Source: Thermodesulfobacteriota bacterium (GTDB taxonomy: Bacteria; Desulfobacterota; GWC2-55-46). From it: a DNA stretch of 64,000 nucleotides. Location: contig CP129479.1 in the NCBI GenBank assembly GCA_030583865.1, positions 2,380,819-2,444,818 of the forward strand, written 5' to 3'. Within the stretch, counting starts at the first letter, position 1. Each line of letters starts with the position of its first letter. Below the pieces are notes generated by a model that saw nothing but the letters and a program-made list of their open reading frames with translations, was not told the DNA's origin and searched no databases. Shown piece after piece: positions 43,464-52,784 of this stretch. The position numbers and the translations under genes were made by a program.

Positions 43464-44216
43464 TCATCCCCTGATGCCAGCCTTCATCTCCCACAGCTTT
43501 GCGTACTTGGCGAGCGTATAGGAGGCATAGAGTATGGAGAGGACCACCCCTGCGGTGCCGTCCAGGAAGCCGCGCCTGAGCACATACATCTTGAAAAAAG
43601 TGAACGTGGGCCTGAAGAAGATGTCCGCCAGCCCCGCGCTCCTGCCTGCGTTCAGCATCTCCTCCGCGGCGAGGGACGAATATTTTTCCATCCTTTTGAG
43701 GTAATCCGAGACATCCCTGTACGTCATGTGGACGAGCGGGTTCGATAGCCTTTCCGTCCGGCCGTTCACGACAACCTTCTCGTGGACGTACCTGTCGATG
43801 AACCGGCCCGCGCCCTTCCTGTAGAGCCGCAGGTTGTAGTCCGGCCACCAGCCGCAGTGCCTTATCCACTTGCCTCCGAAAAAGTTCTTTCTCGGAACGA
43901 GATACCCGGCCCTTCCGTCCGACCCGATTGCGCGGAGCATCTCGTTCTTCAAGTCGGGGGAGACCCTCTCGTCGGCGTCTATGTTCAGTATCCAGTCGCC
44001 GGAGGCCCTGTCTCCCACGAGGTTTTTCTGGCGGCCGAACCCGAGCCATTCGTCGCTATAGACCCTGGCCCCGTACTCCTTGCATATCTCAACGGTCCTG
44101 TCGGTGCTGCCGGAGTCCGAGACAAGCACCTCGTCGGCCCAGCTCACGCTCTCAAGGCAGTCGCGGATCCTGGCCTCCTCGTTCAGGGCTATTATGGTTA
44201 CTGAGATTCTGGGCAT
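43464..44216 (-). CDS. Glycosyltransferase family 2, WaaE/KdtX-like
   Basis: A 250-aa GT-A enzyme. SVTIIALNEEARIRDCLESVSWADEVLVSDSGSTD, then WILNIDADERVS with the metal-binding DxD, and YVHEKVVVNG. This matches the LPS core beta-glucosyltransferase WaaE/LgtF group. Start ATG 44216 (MPRISVTI) is chosen over an upstream reading of 14 residues that enters repeat DNA. A close relative is encoded at 45710. Confidence 0.9.
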   Translation of the reverse strand: MPRISVTIIALNEEARIRDCLESVSWADEVLVSDSGSTDRTVEICKEYGARVYSDEWLGFGRQKNLVGDRASGDWILNIDADERVSPDLKNEMLRAIGSDGRAGYLVPRKNFFGGKWIRHCGWWPDYNLRLYRKGAGRFIDRYVHEKVVVNGRTERLSNPLVHMTYRDVSDYLKRMEKYSSLAAEEMLNAGRSAGLADIFFRPTFTFFKMYVLRRGFLDGTAGVVLSILYASYTLAKYAKLWEMKAGIRG

Positions 44217-44587
44217 AGAAGATGTGTTCCAGTCTAAAGGGCTGCTTAAAAAGCCCAATCTGCCGTGTCGTCTTCAGAATTCGTCATTGCGGCGCACAAA
44301 AAAGTACGCTCATTCCTCATTTTTCGACTCCTTGCACCTTGAGCTTTTTGAGCAGCCTGAATGAGATTTGGAAATGGCCTGTAATTGGCAAGTTTAGCAC
44401 AAAAAAAAATCCCTGCCGGGCGGCCCTCCACGAAAGATAGCCCTCCGGGCGCTTTCCGTCCCGGCGCTCCGGGACCTGCGTAACCGCTCACAATTAGCTT
44501 GAAAAAAAAATCCAGATTATTTAGCATATTAAGGCGTTGTGTCCGGGAATGGCCGCCTCCGGCCCCACTCCTTAAATCGGTGAAAAT
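44217..44587. other. 371-bp gap with one MITE-like element
   Basis: Contains the element at 44238-44358, then about 230 bases with no supported feature, A-rich runs near 44400 and 44503, and presumably the promoters of the divergent GT2 genes, which I cannot place securely. Confidence 0.5.
44238..44358. repeat. MITE-like element with terminal inverted repeats
   Basis: AGGGCTGCTTAAAAAGC at the left pairs with GCTTTTTGAGCAGCCT at the right, spanning 121 bp with no coding capacity. Its plan resembles small non-autonomous elements with GGCTGTTCAAAAAG-type ends that I know from other bacterial genomes. Confidence 0.65.
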
Positions 44588-45580
44588 ATGGTCAGTCCTG
44601 CCGTTTCATTCGTAATCGTAAACTGGAATACCAAGGACCTCCTCCGGGACTGCCTCGAGTCCATCCGGAAGACGGTCAGGCTGCCCTTCGAGATATGGGT
44701 CGTTGACAACGGAAGCTCCGACGGGAGCGTCCGCATGGTCCGGGAGCGCTTCCCCCAGGCAAAGCTCATCCAGAACTCCGAAAACCTCGGCTTTGCCAGG
44801 GCGAACAACCTTGCCCTCAAGAGGATTTCCGGCAAATACGCCGTGCTACTCAACTCCGATACGGTCCTTAAGGAGAACGCGATAGCGTCTCTCGTCGAGT
44901 GCATGGAAAAGAACCCCCGGGCAGGCGTATGCGGCGGCTCCCTCCTTAACGAGGACGGCTCAAGGCAGAACTCGATAGCTAACTTCCCGACGCTCGCAAC
45001 CGAGCTCCTGAACAAAAGCGTGCTGCGGAGGCTCTTCCCGAAAAGGTTTCCCGGAAAGGAGAACGGGGCAGCCAGGGGGATTCAACAGGTCGAATCCATA
45101 GTCGGCGCCTGCATGGTCGTGAGGAAAAAGGCCATTGAGGAGACAGGCCTCCTTGACGAGGACTACTTCTTCTTCCTCGAAGAGACCGACTGGTGCCTGA
45201 GGTTCAGGGAAAAAGGCTGGGACGTCCTCCATAACCCGGCAGCGGAGATATACCACCTGCAGGGCGGGAGCGCCCGCAAGGTCCCGGTAAGGGCGAGGAC
45301 GGAATACTGGCGGTCGCGCTACATATTCTTCCGGAAGAACAGGAGCAGAAAGGCTTTGGCGCTACTCAAGGCCGGGCTTGTGGCGAAGCTCTCCTGGAGC
45401 TTCGTTTCCATCGGCCTCCTGAACCTCGCGACCCTGTTTTTAGTCGGGCGGCTTCGCTCGAAGCTCCGGCTCTACGCGGCCCTCCTCAACTGGCACCTCG
45501 AAGGCTGCCCGGAAGCGCTGGGGCAGAGGCCTGAAAAGGCGGCCACGCAGAAACCCCGCGAAATACTGAAGGAAGCATAA
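44588..45580 (+). CDS. Glycosyltransferase family 2, rhamnosyltransferase-like
   Basis: A 330-aa GT-A enzyme: SFVIVNWNTKDLLRDCLESI, WVVDNGSSDGSV, YAVLLNSDTVL (DxD region reads NSD) and LDEDYFFFLEETDWCLRFREKGW, which is typical of WbbL-type rhamnosyltransferases. A hydrophobic stretch near 265-285 may anchor it at the membrane. It opens a plus-strand run to 49810. Confidence 0.9.
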   Translation: MVSPAVSFVIVNWNTKDLLRDCLESIRKTVRLPFEIWVVDNGSSDGSVRMVRERFPQAKLIQNSENLGFARANNLALKRISGKYAVLLNSDTVLKENAIASLVECMEKNPRAGVCGGSLLNEDGSRQNSIANFPTLATELLNKSVLRRLFPKRFPGKENGAARGIQQVESIVGACMVVRKKAIEETGLLDEDYFFFLEETDWCLRFREKGWDVLHNPAAEIYHLQGGSARKVPVRARTEYWRSRYIFFRKNRSRKALALLKAGLVAKLSWSFVSIGLLNLATLFLVGRLRSKLRLYAALLNWHLEGCPEALGQRPEKAATQKPREILKEA

Positions 45581-45709
45581 AGTACGTGGCGGCCGACTTG
45601 CCTTCCGGTCAAAATGCGCTTCGGCACGCTTCGGCCAGATCCCCTATCTCCATTCTCAACAAAAAAACCCGCGGCGCCGGCTGGAAGGCGCTTGATTGAT
45701 TGACAGGAC

Positions 45710-46489
45710 ATGGAAACTGCCGTCTCGTGCATATTGATAGTGAAGGACGAGGAGAGGAACATCGGCGCGTGCCTGGATACTCTCTCGTGGGCCGATGAGA
45801 TAATAGTAGTCGATTCCGGCAGCGCCGACCGGACCGCGGCCATATGCGCCGGATACCCGAAGGTGGTCTACCGCGATTTTCCATGGGAGGGCTTCGGGGC
45901 GCAGAAAAACCGCGCGCTCGCTCTCGCCACCAAAGAATGGATCTTCTCGCTGGACGCTGACGAGCGCGTGACCAGAGAGCTTGCAAGCGAGATAATCTCA
46001 ACGGTCCGGGCCCCGCGATTCGAGGCCTATCGCGTCAAGCGCAAAAACATCTACCAAGGGACCTGGGTGCGAAGGGGCGGCTGGTGGCCGGACGAGGTCT
46101 TGCGCCTTTTCAGGCGCGGATCCGCAAGGTTTGACGACCGCATAGTGCACGAGACGGTGCTCTATGGCGGGCAGACTGGGCTCCTTGAGAGCCCGCTTCT
46201 CCACCACTCCTATAACGAGGCAGGAGATTTCCTGAGCCGCGTTGACCGCTACTCCACCCTCGGCGCAAGGCTTCTTAACAAGCGCGGCAAGCGCGCCGGG
46301 ACGCTAAACATACTGGCAAGGACGCTCTTCGTATTCCTTAAGTCTTATGTGTTCAAGCTCGGGTTCCTCGACGGCAGGGCGGGGCTACTCGTCGCGTTCT
46401 CGACCGCCGAGGTTACTTTCTACAAGTACATGAAGCTTGCGGAGATGGGGGAAGGAGGCCAAAGAAAGCTTCCGCAATCGCCGACTTGA
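45710..46489 (+). CDS. Glycosyltransferase family 2, WaaE-like
   Basis: A 259-aa GT-A enzyme very like the one at 43464: SCILIVKDEERNIGACLDTLSWADEIIVVDSGSADRT, WIFSLDADERVT and RIVHETVLYGG. The two may act in succession on the core. It overlaps the FkbM gene by ATGA (46486-46489). Confidence 0.9.
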   Translation: METAVSCILIVKDEERNIGACLDTLSWADEIIVVDSGSADRTAAICAGYPKVVYRDFPWEGFGAQKNRALALATKEWIFSLDADERVTRELASEIISTVRAPRFEAYRVKRKNIYQGTWVRRGGWWPDEVLRLFRRGSARFDDRIVHETVLYGGQTGLLESPLLHHSYNEAGDFLSRVDRYSTLGARLLNKRGKRAGTLNILARTLFVFLKSYVFKLGFLDGRAGLLVAFSTAEVTFYKYMKLAEMGEGGQRKLPQSPT

Positions 46490-47232
46490 TGTTCAGTTTT
46501 TCCGGTTTCCAAAAAAATCCGGCAATTTTGGAGAAAAGTCCCTTGGGTGCGATTAAAAGGTTACTGTTTGGCAAGCATTCGAAAATCAGCTATTCGCAGT
46601 GCGGCGAAGACATTATCATCGCGGGCGTCCTTGCCGCTTTAGGCATTAAAAGACCCACTTATATCGATATCGGGGCATTTAATCCTGTCTACCTCAGCAA
46701 TACCTACTTTTTCTATCAAAAAGGGAGCAACGGGGTCTGCATTGAGCCGAACCGGGTACTGTGCAAGAACATCCAAAGAAAAAGACCGAAAGACATATGC
46801 ATTAATATGGGCATCGGGCTCTCCGCAGCCGCTGAAGCCCCTTTTTATATTATGAATGAGGCAACGCTCAGCACATTTTCAAAAGAGGAAGCCGAGCGTA
46901 TGTGTTCATATGGGAATCTGAGCATAGAAAAAGTAATTACAATCCCGCTAATAACCTTAGTGGAAGTCATAGAAAAATATTTAAAGGGTTGTCCCAATTT
47001 CATATCCCTGGATGTCGAAGGGCTTGACCTGGAAATCCTGAAATCATTCGATTTTGCCAAGTACCGGCCCGAAATCTTTTGCGTTGAAACAATCACCTAT
47101 ACGGAGGACAAATCCGAAAAGAAGATAGTGCCTACCATCGAGTTCATGCAGAGCAACGGTTATTTTGTTTATGCCGATACCTATATAAACACAATTTTTG
47201 TGGATAGGGCTGCTTGGGCAGCCAGGCCATAA
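46486..47232 (+). CDS. FkbM family methyltransferase
   Basis: A 248-aa SAM-dependent methyltransferase. YSQCGEDIIIAGVLAALG and TYIDIGAFNP form the SAM-binding start; CIEPNRVLCKNIQRKRP and FISLDVEGLDLEILKSFDF are FkbM hallmarks. Such enzymes methylate sugar hydroxyls. The base composition is more AT-rich than neighbouring genes, suggesting separate acquisition within the cluster. Confidence 0.9.
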   Translation: MMFSFSGFQKNPAILEKSPLGAIKRLLFGKHSKISYSQCGEDIIIAGVLAALGIKRPTYIDIGAFNPVYLSNTYFFYQKGSNGVCIEPNRVLCKNIQRKRPKDICINMGIGLSAAAEAPFYIMNEATLSTFSKEEAERMCSYGNLSIEKVITIPLITLVEVIEKYLKGCPNFISLDVEGLDLEILKSFDFAKYRPEIFCVETITYTEDKSEKKIVPTIEFMQSNGYFVYADTYINTIFVDRAAWAARP

Positions 47233-47258
47233 TGCTGCACATTACGAGGGGGGGTTTC

Positions 47259-47897
47259 ATGGAAGGCATAGATTCGATTGTCGATGAAATAACCGTCTTG
47301 GGCAAAGACGACAAGGTGTTTGATAAAATAGAGCTCTCTTTCCAGGAGCAGGCATATGAAAGAGGGAAACCGCATAAATACCTGATGGCTTCATTGAAGC
47401 TCTTCAATGCCATAAAAGGCCGTGTCATCGTCGAGATCGGGTGCATGAGAAAGGAGATGCTTCACGGCATAAACGAGTTCAACCCCGAATGCTGCAACGA
47501 CGGCCATTCAACCGTTATCTGGGCCAGCTCAGGCGCGCAGGTCTATTCCGTGGACATAGACCGCAAAGCCGTTTCAATCGCAAAGAGAAGCTGCAAGAAA
47601 TACAGGAACTGTACAGTAAAGAAGGCCGATGGGATAGGGTTCCTCGAAAAGTTCAGGGATAAGATCGACCTCCTGTACCTGGACGCATGGGACGTGCTTC
47701 CAGGGACCGAATACGCCGAGAATCATGTGCTGGCATACCTCAAGGCCAAGCCCAAGCTCAACAGGCCCAACATAATAGTCATAGACGACACCGATATCGC
47801 GTCCGGCGGGAAAGGCCGCCTCCTTTTGCCTGTGCTTGCCGCCGACGGATACCGGATACTAGTTCGCGGGCGCCAGACAGTCGCCATTGCGGGATGA
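47259..47897 (+). CDS. Class I SAM-dependent methyltransferase
   Basis: A 212-aa protein with VIVEIGCMRKEM (motif I), VYSVDIDRKAVSIAKRSC (motif II with acidic Asp) and LLYLDAWDVLPG. It resembles O-methyltransferase-fold enzymes with a following IIVIDDTDI strand. Start ATG 47259 has a G-rich site upstream; ATG 47232, overlapping the FkbM stop, is the alternative. The target is presumably a sugar in the same glycan. Confidence 0.75.
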   Translation: MEGIDSIVDEITVLGKDDKVFDKIELSFQEQAYERGKPHKYLMASLKLFNAIKGRVIVEIGCMRKEMLHGINEFNPECCNDGHSTVIWASSGAQVYSVDIDRKAVSIAKRSCKKYRNCTVKKADGIGFLEKFRDKIDLLYLDAWDVLPGTEYAENHVLAYLKAKPKLNRPNIIVIDDTDIASGGKGRLLLPVLAADGYRILVRGRQTVAIAG

Positions 47898-47903
47898 TGC
47901 GCA

Positions 47904-48719
47904 ATGAAGGTCGACGTCGTCATACCCTTTCACCCGAAAGACATTGATACCCTCCCCTGGTGCATCGAGGGCATACGATCCAATCTCCCGGCATCTCGTG
48001 TCCTCGTAATAGGGAGCGCCGCCTCAAGGCCCTTGCTTGAGAAGTACGATATCGAGTTCGTGGACGAGGACGCCGTTATTCCCGGACTCAAGCTCTCCTC
48101 CCACTCCGGCAAGCGTTGGGGCTGGTATTTCCAGCAGATATTGAAGCTCGGCATAGCGGATCATGTTACAACGGACCACTACCTTGCGGTCGATGCAGAT
48201 ACCGTTTTTTTGAGAAAAACCCCTCTTTTCAGCGCTTCAGGCAAGCCACTTTACGCTACAAGCGAAAGCATCGACCACCATAAGCCGTATTTCGAAGGTT
48301 TCGAGCGGCTGATGGGGTTTCAGGCCGAGCGCGAATATTCGTTCGTAGTCCACCATATGCTATTCAACAAACAGCGTGTCAGCGAGATGCGCGAGATGTT
48401 CACCGGCGGCCCTCCCTGGTATGCCGCAATAATCAATCGCATGAATCAGGGGCTGCCTTTTTCCGAGTACGAGACATATGGCCATTATCTCAAGCACAAG
48501 TACCCTGATGATTTCGAGCTGCGTCAGTTGCGGTGGTCGGATATTTGGATATTACCGACCCGGCGGTTGATCGGGCGGCTCGCGACATGCTATGATTTTT
48601 GCGCCTTCCACGCGCACTTCCGCGAGAAGCCCCTAGGCAGGCTGCAACGTGCCGCGATCCGCTTCAAGATCGAGCGCAGGATTGTCAGACACCGGCTGCG
48701 GTCTTGTTTGAAAAGATGA
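47904..48719 (+). CDS. DUF6492-like putative glycosyltransferase
   Basis: A 271-aa protein with a GT-A-like start (MKVDVVIPFHPKDIDTLPWCIEGI), KRWGWYFQQILKLGIAD and YLAVDADTVFLRKT, where DAD would be the metal site. It fits the DUF6492 family seen in surface-polysaccharide loci. Transferase activity is inferred from fold only. Overlaps the next gene by ATGA (48716-48719). Confidence 0.75.
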   Translation: MKVDVVIPFHPKDIDTLPWCIEGIRSNLPASRVLVIGSAASRPLLEKYDIEFVDEDAVIPGLKLSSHSGKRWGWYFQQILKLGIADHVTTDHYLAVDADTVFLRKTPLFSASGKPLYATSESIDHHKPYFEGFERLMGFQAEREYSFVVHHMLFNKQRVSEMREMFTGGPPWYAAIINRMNQGLPFSEYETYGHYLKHKYPDDFELRQLRWSDIWILPTRRLIGRLATCYDFCAFHAHFREKPLGRLQRAAIRFKIERRIVRHRLRSCLKR

Positions 48720-49810
48720 ATCATTCTGTGGCCAGCGCATCAAATATTCTTCTCGTCCAGCTCGGCGATATCGGCGACGTCGTCCTCACCACCCCTTCGA
48801 TACGCGCTATTAAGGAAAAATATCCTGGAGCATTTGTTTCCGTAATGGTGCGGAAGCCGTTTGGCGGCCTCCTCGCGGCCGACCCGCACCTCCATGAGGT
48901 CGTGGAGGCCGGGAAGGTGCGCGGCAACCCCTTGAAAGCCTTTGCAGGACAAGCGTCTTTAGTCCGCCGCATCCGCAAGGCGCGGTACGACCTCGTAATA
49001 GACCTCCGCACCGGGGACAGGGGGGCCGTCATGAGCTTTCTTACAGGCGCGCGGACGCGCGTCGGCGTGCACTGCAAAAAGCCCGTCTGGCGTAACCTCC
49101 TTTTCACCAGGACAGTCCGGGACCTCATGCCCGCTCCTTTGCCTGTTCACCCCGGAGCGGACCAGTCGCTCCGCATACTCCGCGCCATCGGCATAGAGAC
49201 AAAAGACTCGATGCCGCGCCTTTATTTTTCGCAGAACGACCTCGCGCGCGCCCGGACGCTCGTTTCAGAATCAGGTCTTCCGCGCGGCACAAGGCTGATC
49301 ACGATAAACCCCTTTTCGCGCTGGAAGTACAAGGAATGGCCGGGGAGGAAATGGGGGGAGGTCATTGACGAGCTCTGGGGAAATTGCCGGGTTCCATCAG
49401 TGCTGGTCGGCTCCAAAGACGAATCTCCGGAAGCGGAAAAAATCAGAACAGGCCGCGAGGGTCACACTTTCAATCTTGCCGGGAAGACTAATCTTCCGGA
49501 GCTTTCAGCTCTCATTGCACTGAGCGCGCTCCAGTTGGGGGTGGACAGCGCCGCATCCCATATCGCGGCGGCAGTAGGGACGCCGACAATCACAATCCAC
49601 GGCCCCACGGACTGGCGCGACTGGCGGGTGCTGGACGGCCTTCACAGGGTTGTTGCCCCGGAAATGCATTGCCTGCCTTGCAGCAATAAGGGCTGTAACG
49701 GGAGCGGAAAGAGCATCTGCCTTGACGAGCTGACAGCAGTACCCGTCATTAAAGAAGCGTTATCAATACTGGACATGAAAAAAACCGGGCCGGTTGCAAT
49801 ACGCGAGTAG
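48716..49810 (+). CDS. Glycosyltransferase family 9 (heptosyltransferase-like)
   Basis: A 364-aa GT9 enzyme: NILLVQLGDIGDVVLTTPSIRAIKEKYP, the DLVIDLRTGDRGA strand, INPFSRWKYKEWPGRKWGEVI (donor site) and LGVDSAASHIAAAVGTPTITIHGPT. The C-terminus carries CLPCSNKGCNGSGKSIC, a Cys-rich tail common in this family. Start ATG 48716 overlaps the DUF6492 stop. It is a third GT9 enzyme besides the waaC/waaF-like pair. Confidence 0.92.
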   Translation: MNHSVASASNILLVQLGDIGDVVLTTPSIRAIKEKYPGAFVSVMVRKPFGGLLAADPHLHEVVEAGKVRGNPLKAFAGQASLVRRIRKARYDLVIDLRTGDRGAVMSFLTGARTRVGVHCKKPVWRNLLFTRTVRDLMPAPLPVHPGADQSLRILRAIGIETKDSMPRLYFSQNDLARARTLVSESGLPRGTRLITINPFSRWKYKEWPGRKWGEVIDELWGNCRVPSVLVGSKDESPEAEKIRTGREGHTFNLAGKTNLPELSALIALSALQLGVDSAASHIAAAVGTPTITIHGPTDWRDWRVLDGLHRVVAPEMHCLPCSNKGCNGSGKSICLDELTAVPVIKEALSILDMKKTGPVAIRE

Positions 49811-49817
49811 GTTCTGT

Positions 49818-50984
49818 TCAGCAATTCTTACTCAACGCCCCTACAAGCCGGAACGCCCTCTCGAACCTCATCTCCCACGTGTGCTCGCGTAGCGCGCGCT
49901 CCCTGCCCGCGCGGCGTATGGCCTCAGCCTCGTCCGGGCTGGAAAGTAGCCGGCGTATCTTTTCGACCAGGTCGTCGAAACCGGAATATGTGGCTATCTC
50001 GCGGCCTATCTCGTAAAACGGGGCGAGCTCTTCGTGGTGCTCCGTGAGGTAGAGCCCGCCGCTCATGGGCACCTCGAAATCGCGGCCCTTGAGGCAGAAA
50101 GCGCCCTTGTGCCCGAGAACTCCGCCGAAGCCGAGGTTTATGCGGGAGCGGGACCATGTGCGGACCATCTCTTCGGTCGGCAGTGGGCCGTTAGGCCAGC
50201 CCGGCCCAAAGGCCTCGATCTTTATGCCTGCCGCCCTCAGCCGAGAGACGACCTCTGGCCGGTTCCCGTAGCACTGCCCCACGAAGGAAATATCGAACTC
50301 CTTCTCCACCTCATACGGCCTGTGGACGAGCGGGTTGGCCCCCTCGGGCATGTAAATGGGTATCGCGCCTTCGGCCAGGTACTTCGGGAGCGCGTCCTCG
50401 GTGCTGGTCCAGCAGAGGTCAAAGCGGCCGCATATGTCCCTTGCGCCGCGAGCGCGTCCGCCGCGTACCTTGCCGACAAAGGCCTCCTTGTCGTTAAGGG
50501 CGAGATTGACAATGGGCGCGCCAAGCGCGCGAAGCCCGTCCATCGCCTCGGGCGTTATCTGCTCGCCTGATATGTAGGTGAAGACTGCGTCAAAGGGGCG
50601 GACTGAATTCCATTCAGCCGCCTTCCGAAGGAGGCCCCCGTTCATCCGGGCCATCCAGCCCTTTTCGCCCTGCTTTATTCCACCCGCGAGCGCGGGGTCG
50701 CGCCAGTCGATCGTGCGCACCTCGCCGAATGCCGCAAGCGACGGCCCGAAGGACGGCCCCTCCCAGTTGTAATTGTGATAGACGGCTAAGATGTGCAGGC
50801 GGACTTTCGGCTTGGGGGTCTTATCCGGGAAGCGCCTCTTTACGAGCGCGCTGATTTCCGCGTCCCCGGGGATGGAGAGGCCCCGCTCCCGGAAGAGCCT
50901 TTCATAATGCCCCCCCTCCTTTTCAAGGCGGCGGCAGTTCTTCCAGGCCCGGAAGGACCGTCTCATTTCACGGAGCTTGCTCAT
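49818..50984 (-). CDS. CgeB-like glycosyltransferase
   Basis: A 388-aa GT-B protein. FDISFVGQCYGNRPEVVSRLRAAGIKIEAFGPGWP, RSRINLGFGG, GRDFEVPMSGGLYLTEHHEELAPFYEIGREIATYSGFDDL and the C-terminal AIRRAGRERALREHTWEMRFE are standard for the CgeB/DUF3880 group. It overlaps the GT-D gene by ATGA. Convergent with the GT9 gene (7 bases apart). Confidence 0.87.
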   Translation of the reverse strand: MSKLREMRRSFRAWKNCRRLEKEGGHYERLFRERGLSIPGDAEISALVKRRFPDKTPKPKVRLHILAVYHNYNWEGPSFGPSLAAFGEVRTIDWRDPALAGGIKQGEKGWMARMNGGLLRKAAEWNSVRPFDAVFTYISGEQITPEAMDGLRALGAPIVNLALNDKEAFVGKVRGGRARGARDICGRFDLCWTSTEDALPKYLAEGAIPIYMPEGANPLVHRPYEVEKEFDISFVGQCYGNRPEVVSRLRAAGIKIEAFGPGWPNGPLPTEEMVRTWSRSRINLGFGGVLGHKGAFCLKGRDFEVPMSGGLYLTEHHEELAPFYEIGREIATYSGFDDLVEKIRRLLSSPDEAEAIRRAGRERALREHTWEMRFERAFRLVGALSKNC

Positions 50985-51925
50985 CTCTTGAATGTATACA
51001 GGCGCGGCCCGTTTGACTTCCGCTCAAGCCCGTTCATCATGTTTATGATGTGCCCCGCGTCAATGGCGGGGACGGAAAACCTCTTGGCCGCATCCACGCA
51101 CACCTGGAGCGCGCCCACGCCTGCCCCCACCAGGAAGCAGTCCGGCTTTTCCTTGACCGCGCGGAAAACGCCCTCTCGCATCGAGTCCCACCTGGTCGCG
51201 GCGTATGAATCAGGGATGGGTGCGTGTATGAGCCTCGGATGAGAACCAGCCCGCCCGAACCAGCCATAGCATTCTTTCTCGTTAAAATCCGAATTGATGA
51301 CGCAGACCGTCTTGCTATCCACTGCCGCCGCGAACCTTTCTCCTGAAAGATAGGCGTAGACCGCGTAAAAAGGCATGTAATTGGCGCCGGTCAGGTTTAT
51401 CCCGTATCGGGCAAGAAACTCGAGGAAACGGAGCGCGGAATCCTCCCCGTTCTTTTTACCCAGGAGCGCGCGAAACCGGCCACGGCGGCGCATGTTGCCG
51501 GGGAAAAGAAGCGGGGCCATGAAGCCGTTCATGGAAAGATACCTGAGGGCTTCCGCGTGCGCCGGGAACGCCGCGCGGATAGCCTCGACGGACTCGGCCT
51601 GCTTATACAGGCCATTGCATTTAAGTGAAGCGCTGTAGAACTCGTATTCGCCGTCAGCGAAACGGACGACAGGAAGCGGGCGGCGGTCTTTTATTCCTGT
51701 CTCGACGCGCTCGGAAAGGAGGGAGACATAAGCATCACCTGAGGGCATGTCCTTATGGAAAAGGCAAAATTCCTCTTCCCTCTGTCCAGGCGCGTTCCGG
51801 GAGAGGACAGGCTCATTATCGATGCCGGATATGGCAAGGCGCTCGAAGCGGAAGTCTTCGCAGCCGGGTAATGCGCCGACAGACACAGCTTCCGGGATTA
51901 TTCCCGTTGCAGGCCTATTCCCCAT
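50981..51925 (-). CDS. GT-D fold glycosyltransferase (DUF1792-like)
   Basis: A 314-aa protein. LPVVRFADGEYEFYSASLKCNGLYKQ contains the DGE motif (D-x-E) that marks the GT-D fold, followed later by VCVINSDFNEKECYGWFG and CFLVGAGVGALQVCVDAAKRFSVPAIDAGHIINM, as in DUF1792 enzymes. The N-terminal 60 residues are extra. I choose ATG 51925 (MGNRPATG); the reading could also start at MPSGDAYV near 51748. GT-D enzymes are rare and known mainly from glycosylation of surface adhesins, so its place in an LPS-type cluster is notable. Confidence 0.75.
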   Translation of the reverse strand: MGNRPATGIIPEAVSVGALPGCEDFRFERLAISGIDNEPVLSRNAPGQREEEFCLFHKDMPSGDAYVSLLSERVETGIKDRRPLPVVRFADGEYEFYSASLKCNGLYKQAESVEAIRAAFPAHAEALRYLSMNGFMAPLLFPGNMRRRGRFRALLGKKNGEDSALRFLEFLARYGINLTGANYMPFYAVYAYLSGERFAAAVDSKTVCVINSDFNEKECYGWFGRAGSHPRLIHAPIPDSYAATRWDSMREGVFRAVKEKPDCFLVGAGVGALQVCVDAAKRFSVPAIDAGHIINMMNGLERKSNGPRLYTFKR

Positions 51926-52763
51926 TTCCACCCATGCCCTGCAAGAAATCCTTATACCTTTCGGCAAACTTTGGATTCAGGGAATTGCTGCAAATGATGA
52001 CATTATCCGAAAACCTGTCGTTCTTGTAAATGTCCACTGTTACGTCCTGGAATACGAACTCAAACAGAGCCTTCGTGTTGTTTTCATCGAAAACATGGAA
52101 ATGTATGTAAGGGTACTCCAACGGGTACTTCTCATGGAATTTTTTCTGCCAGCCGTCTTTCACAATGGCCGATTGCCTGTAGTCCTCTACATGGCTGGAA
52201 TCCGAAGCGTCAGCCATTTTCTCAAAATCCTCGATCATGTGCTCAAGAGGCGTAGGGGCCCTGAACTTGTCATAGGTAAAAGAATAATGGGGGATGGCAT
52301 GGAACTGATGGCCCTCTTCCCTGGTTATAAAATGAAAATTCAGGAGGAGCCATATCGGGTTAGGCGAGTGCTCCAGCAGGTTGGAGGAAATTGAACAATC
52401 ATATCTGTGCTTCAGCCGCGAAACCTTATGCGCATCGTGCATGTCAAGAATAATGGTTTTCCTGTCCCTGGATATTCTATGCCCGTGCCACAGAAATTTT
52501 ATTTCCTGCTTTATAAGTCTTCTCAAAATGGAGATGGAATATTTGAAACCGGGCGTATTGCCAGCCTTCCAGACCTTCCCGAAACCCCCATCGGGTATGT
52601 TGACGTCTTCCACGGTGCAGGACCCGTATTCTACCAACTGTTCGACTCTCCCCCCAGCACGCGCGACCAGCCCCCGGATATTCTTTTTTACGGAAATATC
52701 TATTTCCGTTCCGCGCAGAAGCATTCTAAGCCCTTTCTGAGCCCTTTCAATTCCGACTGCCAA
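51915..52763 (-). CDS. Methyltransferase-domain protein (class I SAM-like)
   Basis: A 282-aa protein. The stretch YDCSISSNLLEHSPNPIWLLLNFHFITREEGHQFHAIPHYSFTYDKFRAPTP matches the late part of a SAM methyltransferase fold (EHxxNP and the proline-rich tail). A glycine-rich SAM-binding motif is not obvious: VEYGSCTVEDVNIPDGGFG is a weak equivalent, so activity is uncertain. AT content is higher than in neighbours. It overlaps the GT-D gene by about 11 bases. Confidence 0.65.
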   Translation of the reverse strand: MAVGIERAQKGLRMLLRGTEIDISVKKNIRGLVARAGGRVEQLVEYGSCTVEDVNIPDGGFGKVWKAGNTPGFKYSISILRRLIKQEIKFLWHGHRISRDRKTIILDMHDAHKVSRLKHRYDCSISSNLLEHSPNPIWLLLNFHFITREEGHQFHAIPHYSFTYDKFRAPTPLEHMIEDFEKMADASDSSHVEDYRQSAIVKDGWQKKFHEKYPLEYPYIHFHVFDENNTKALFEFVFQDVTVDIYKNDRFSDNVIICSNSLNPKFAERYKDFLQGMGGNGE

Positions 52764-52784
52764 AACCAGCGATTGACCACGCCT

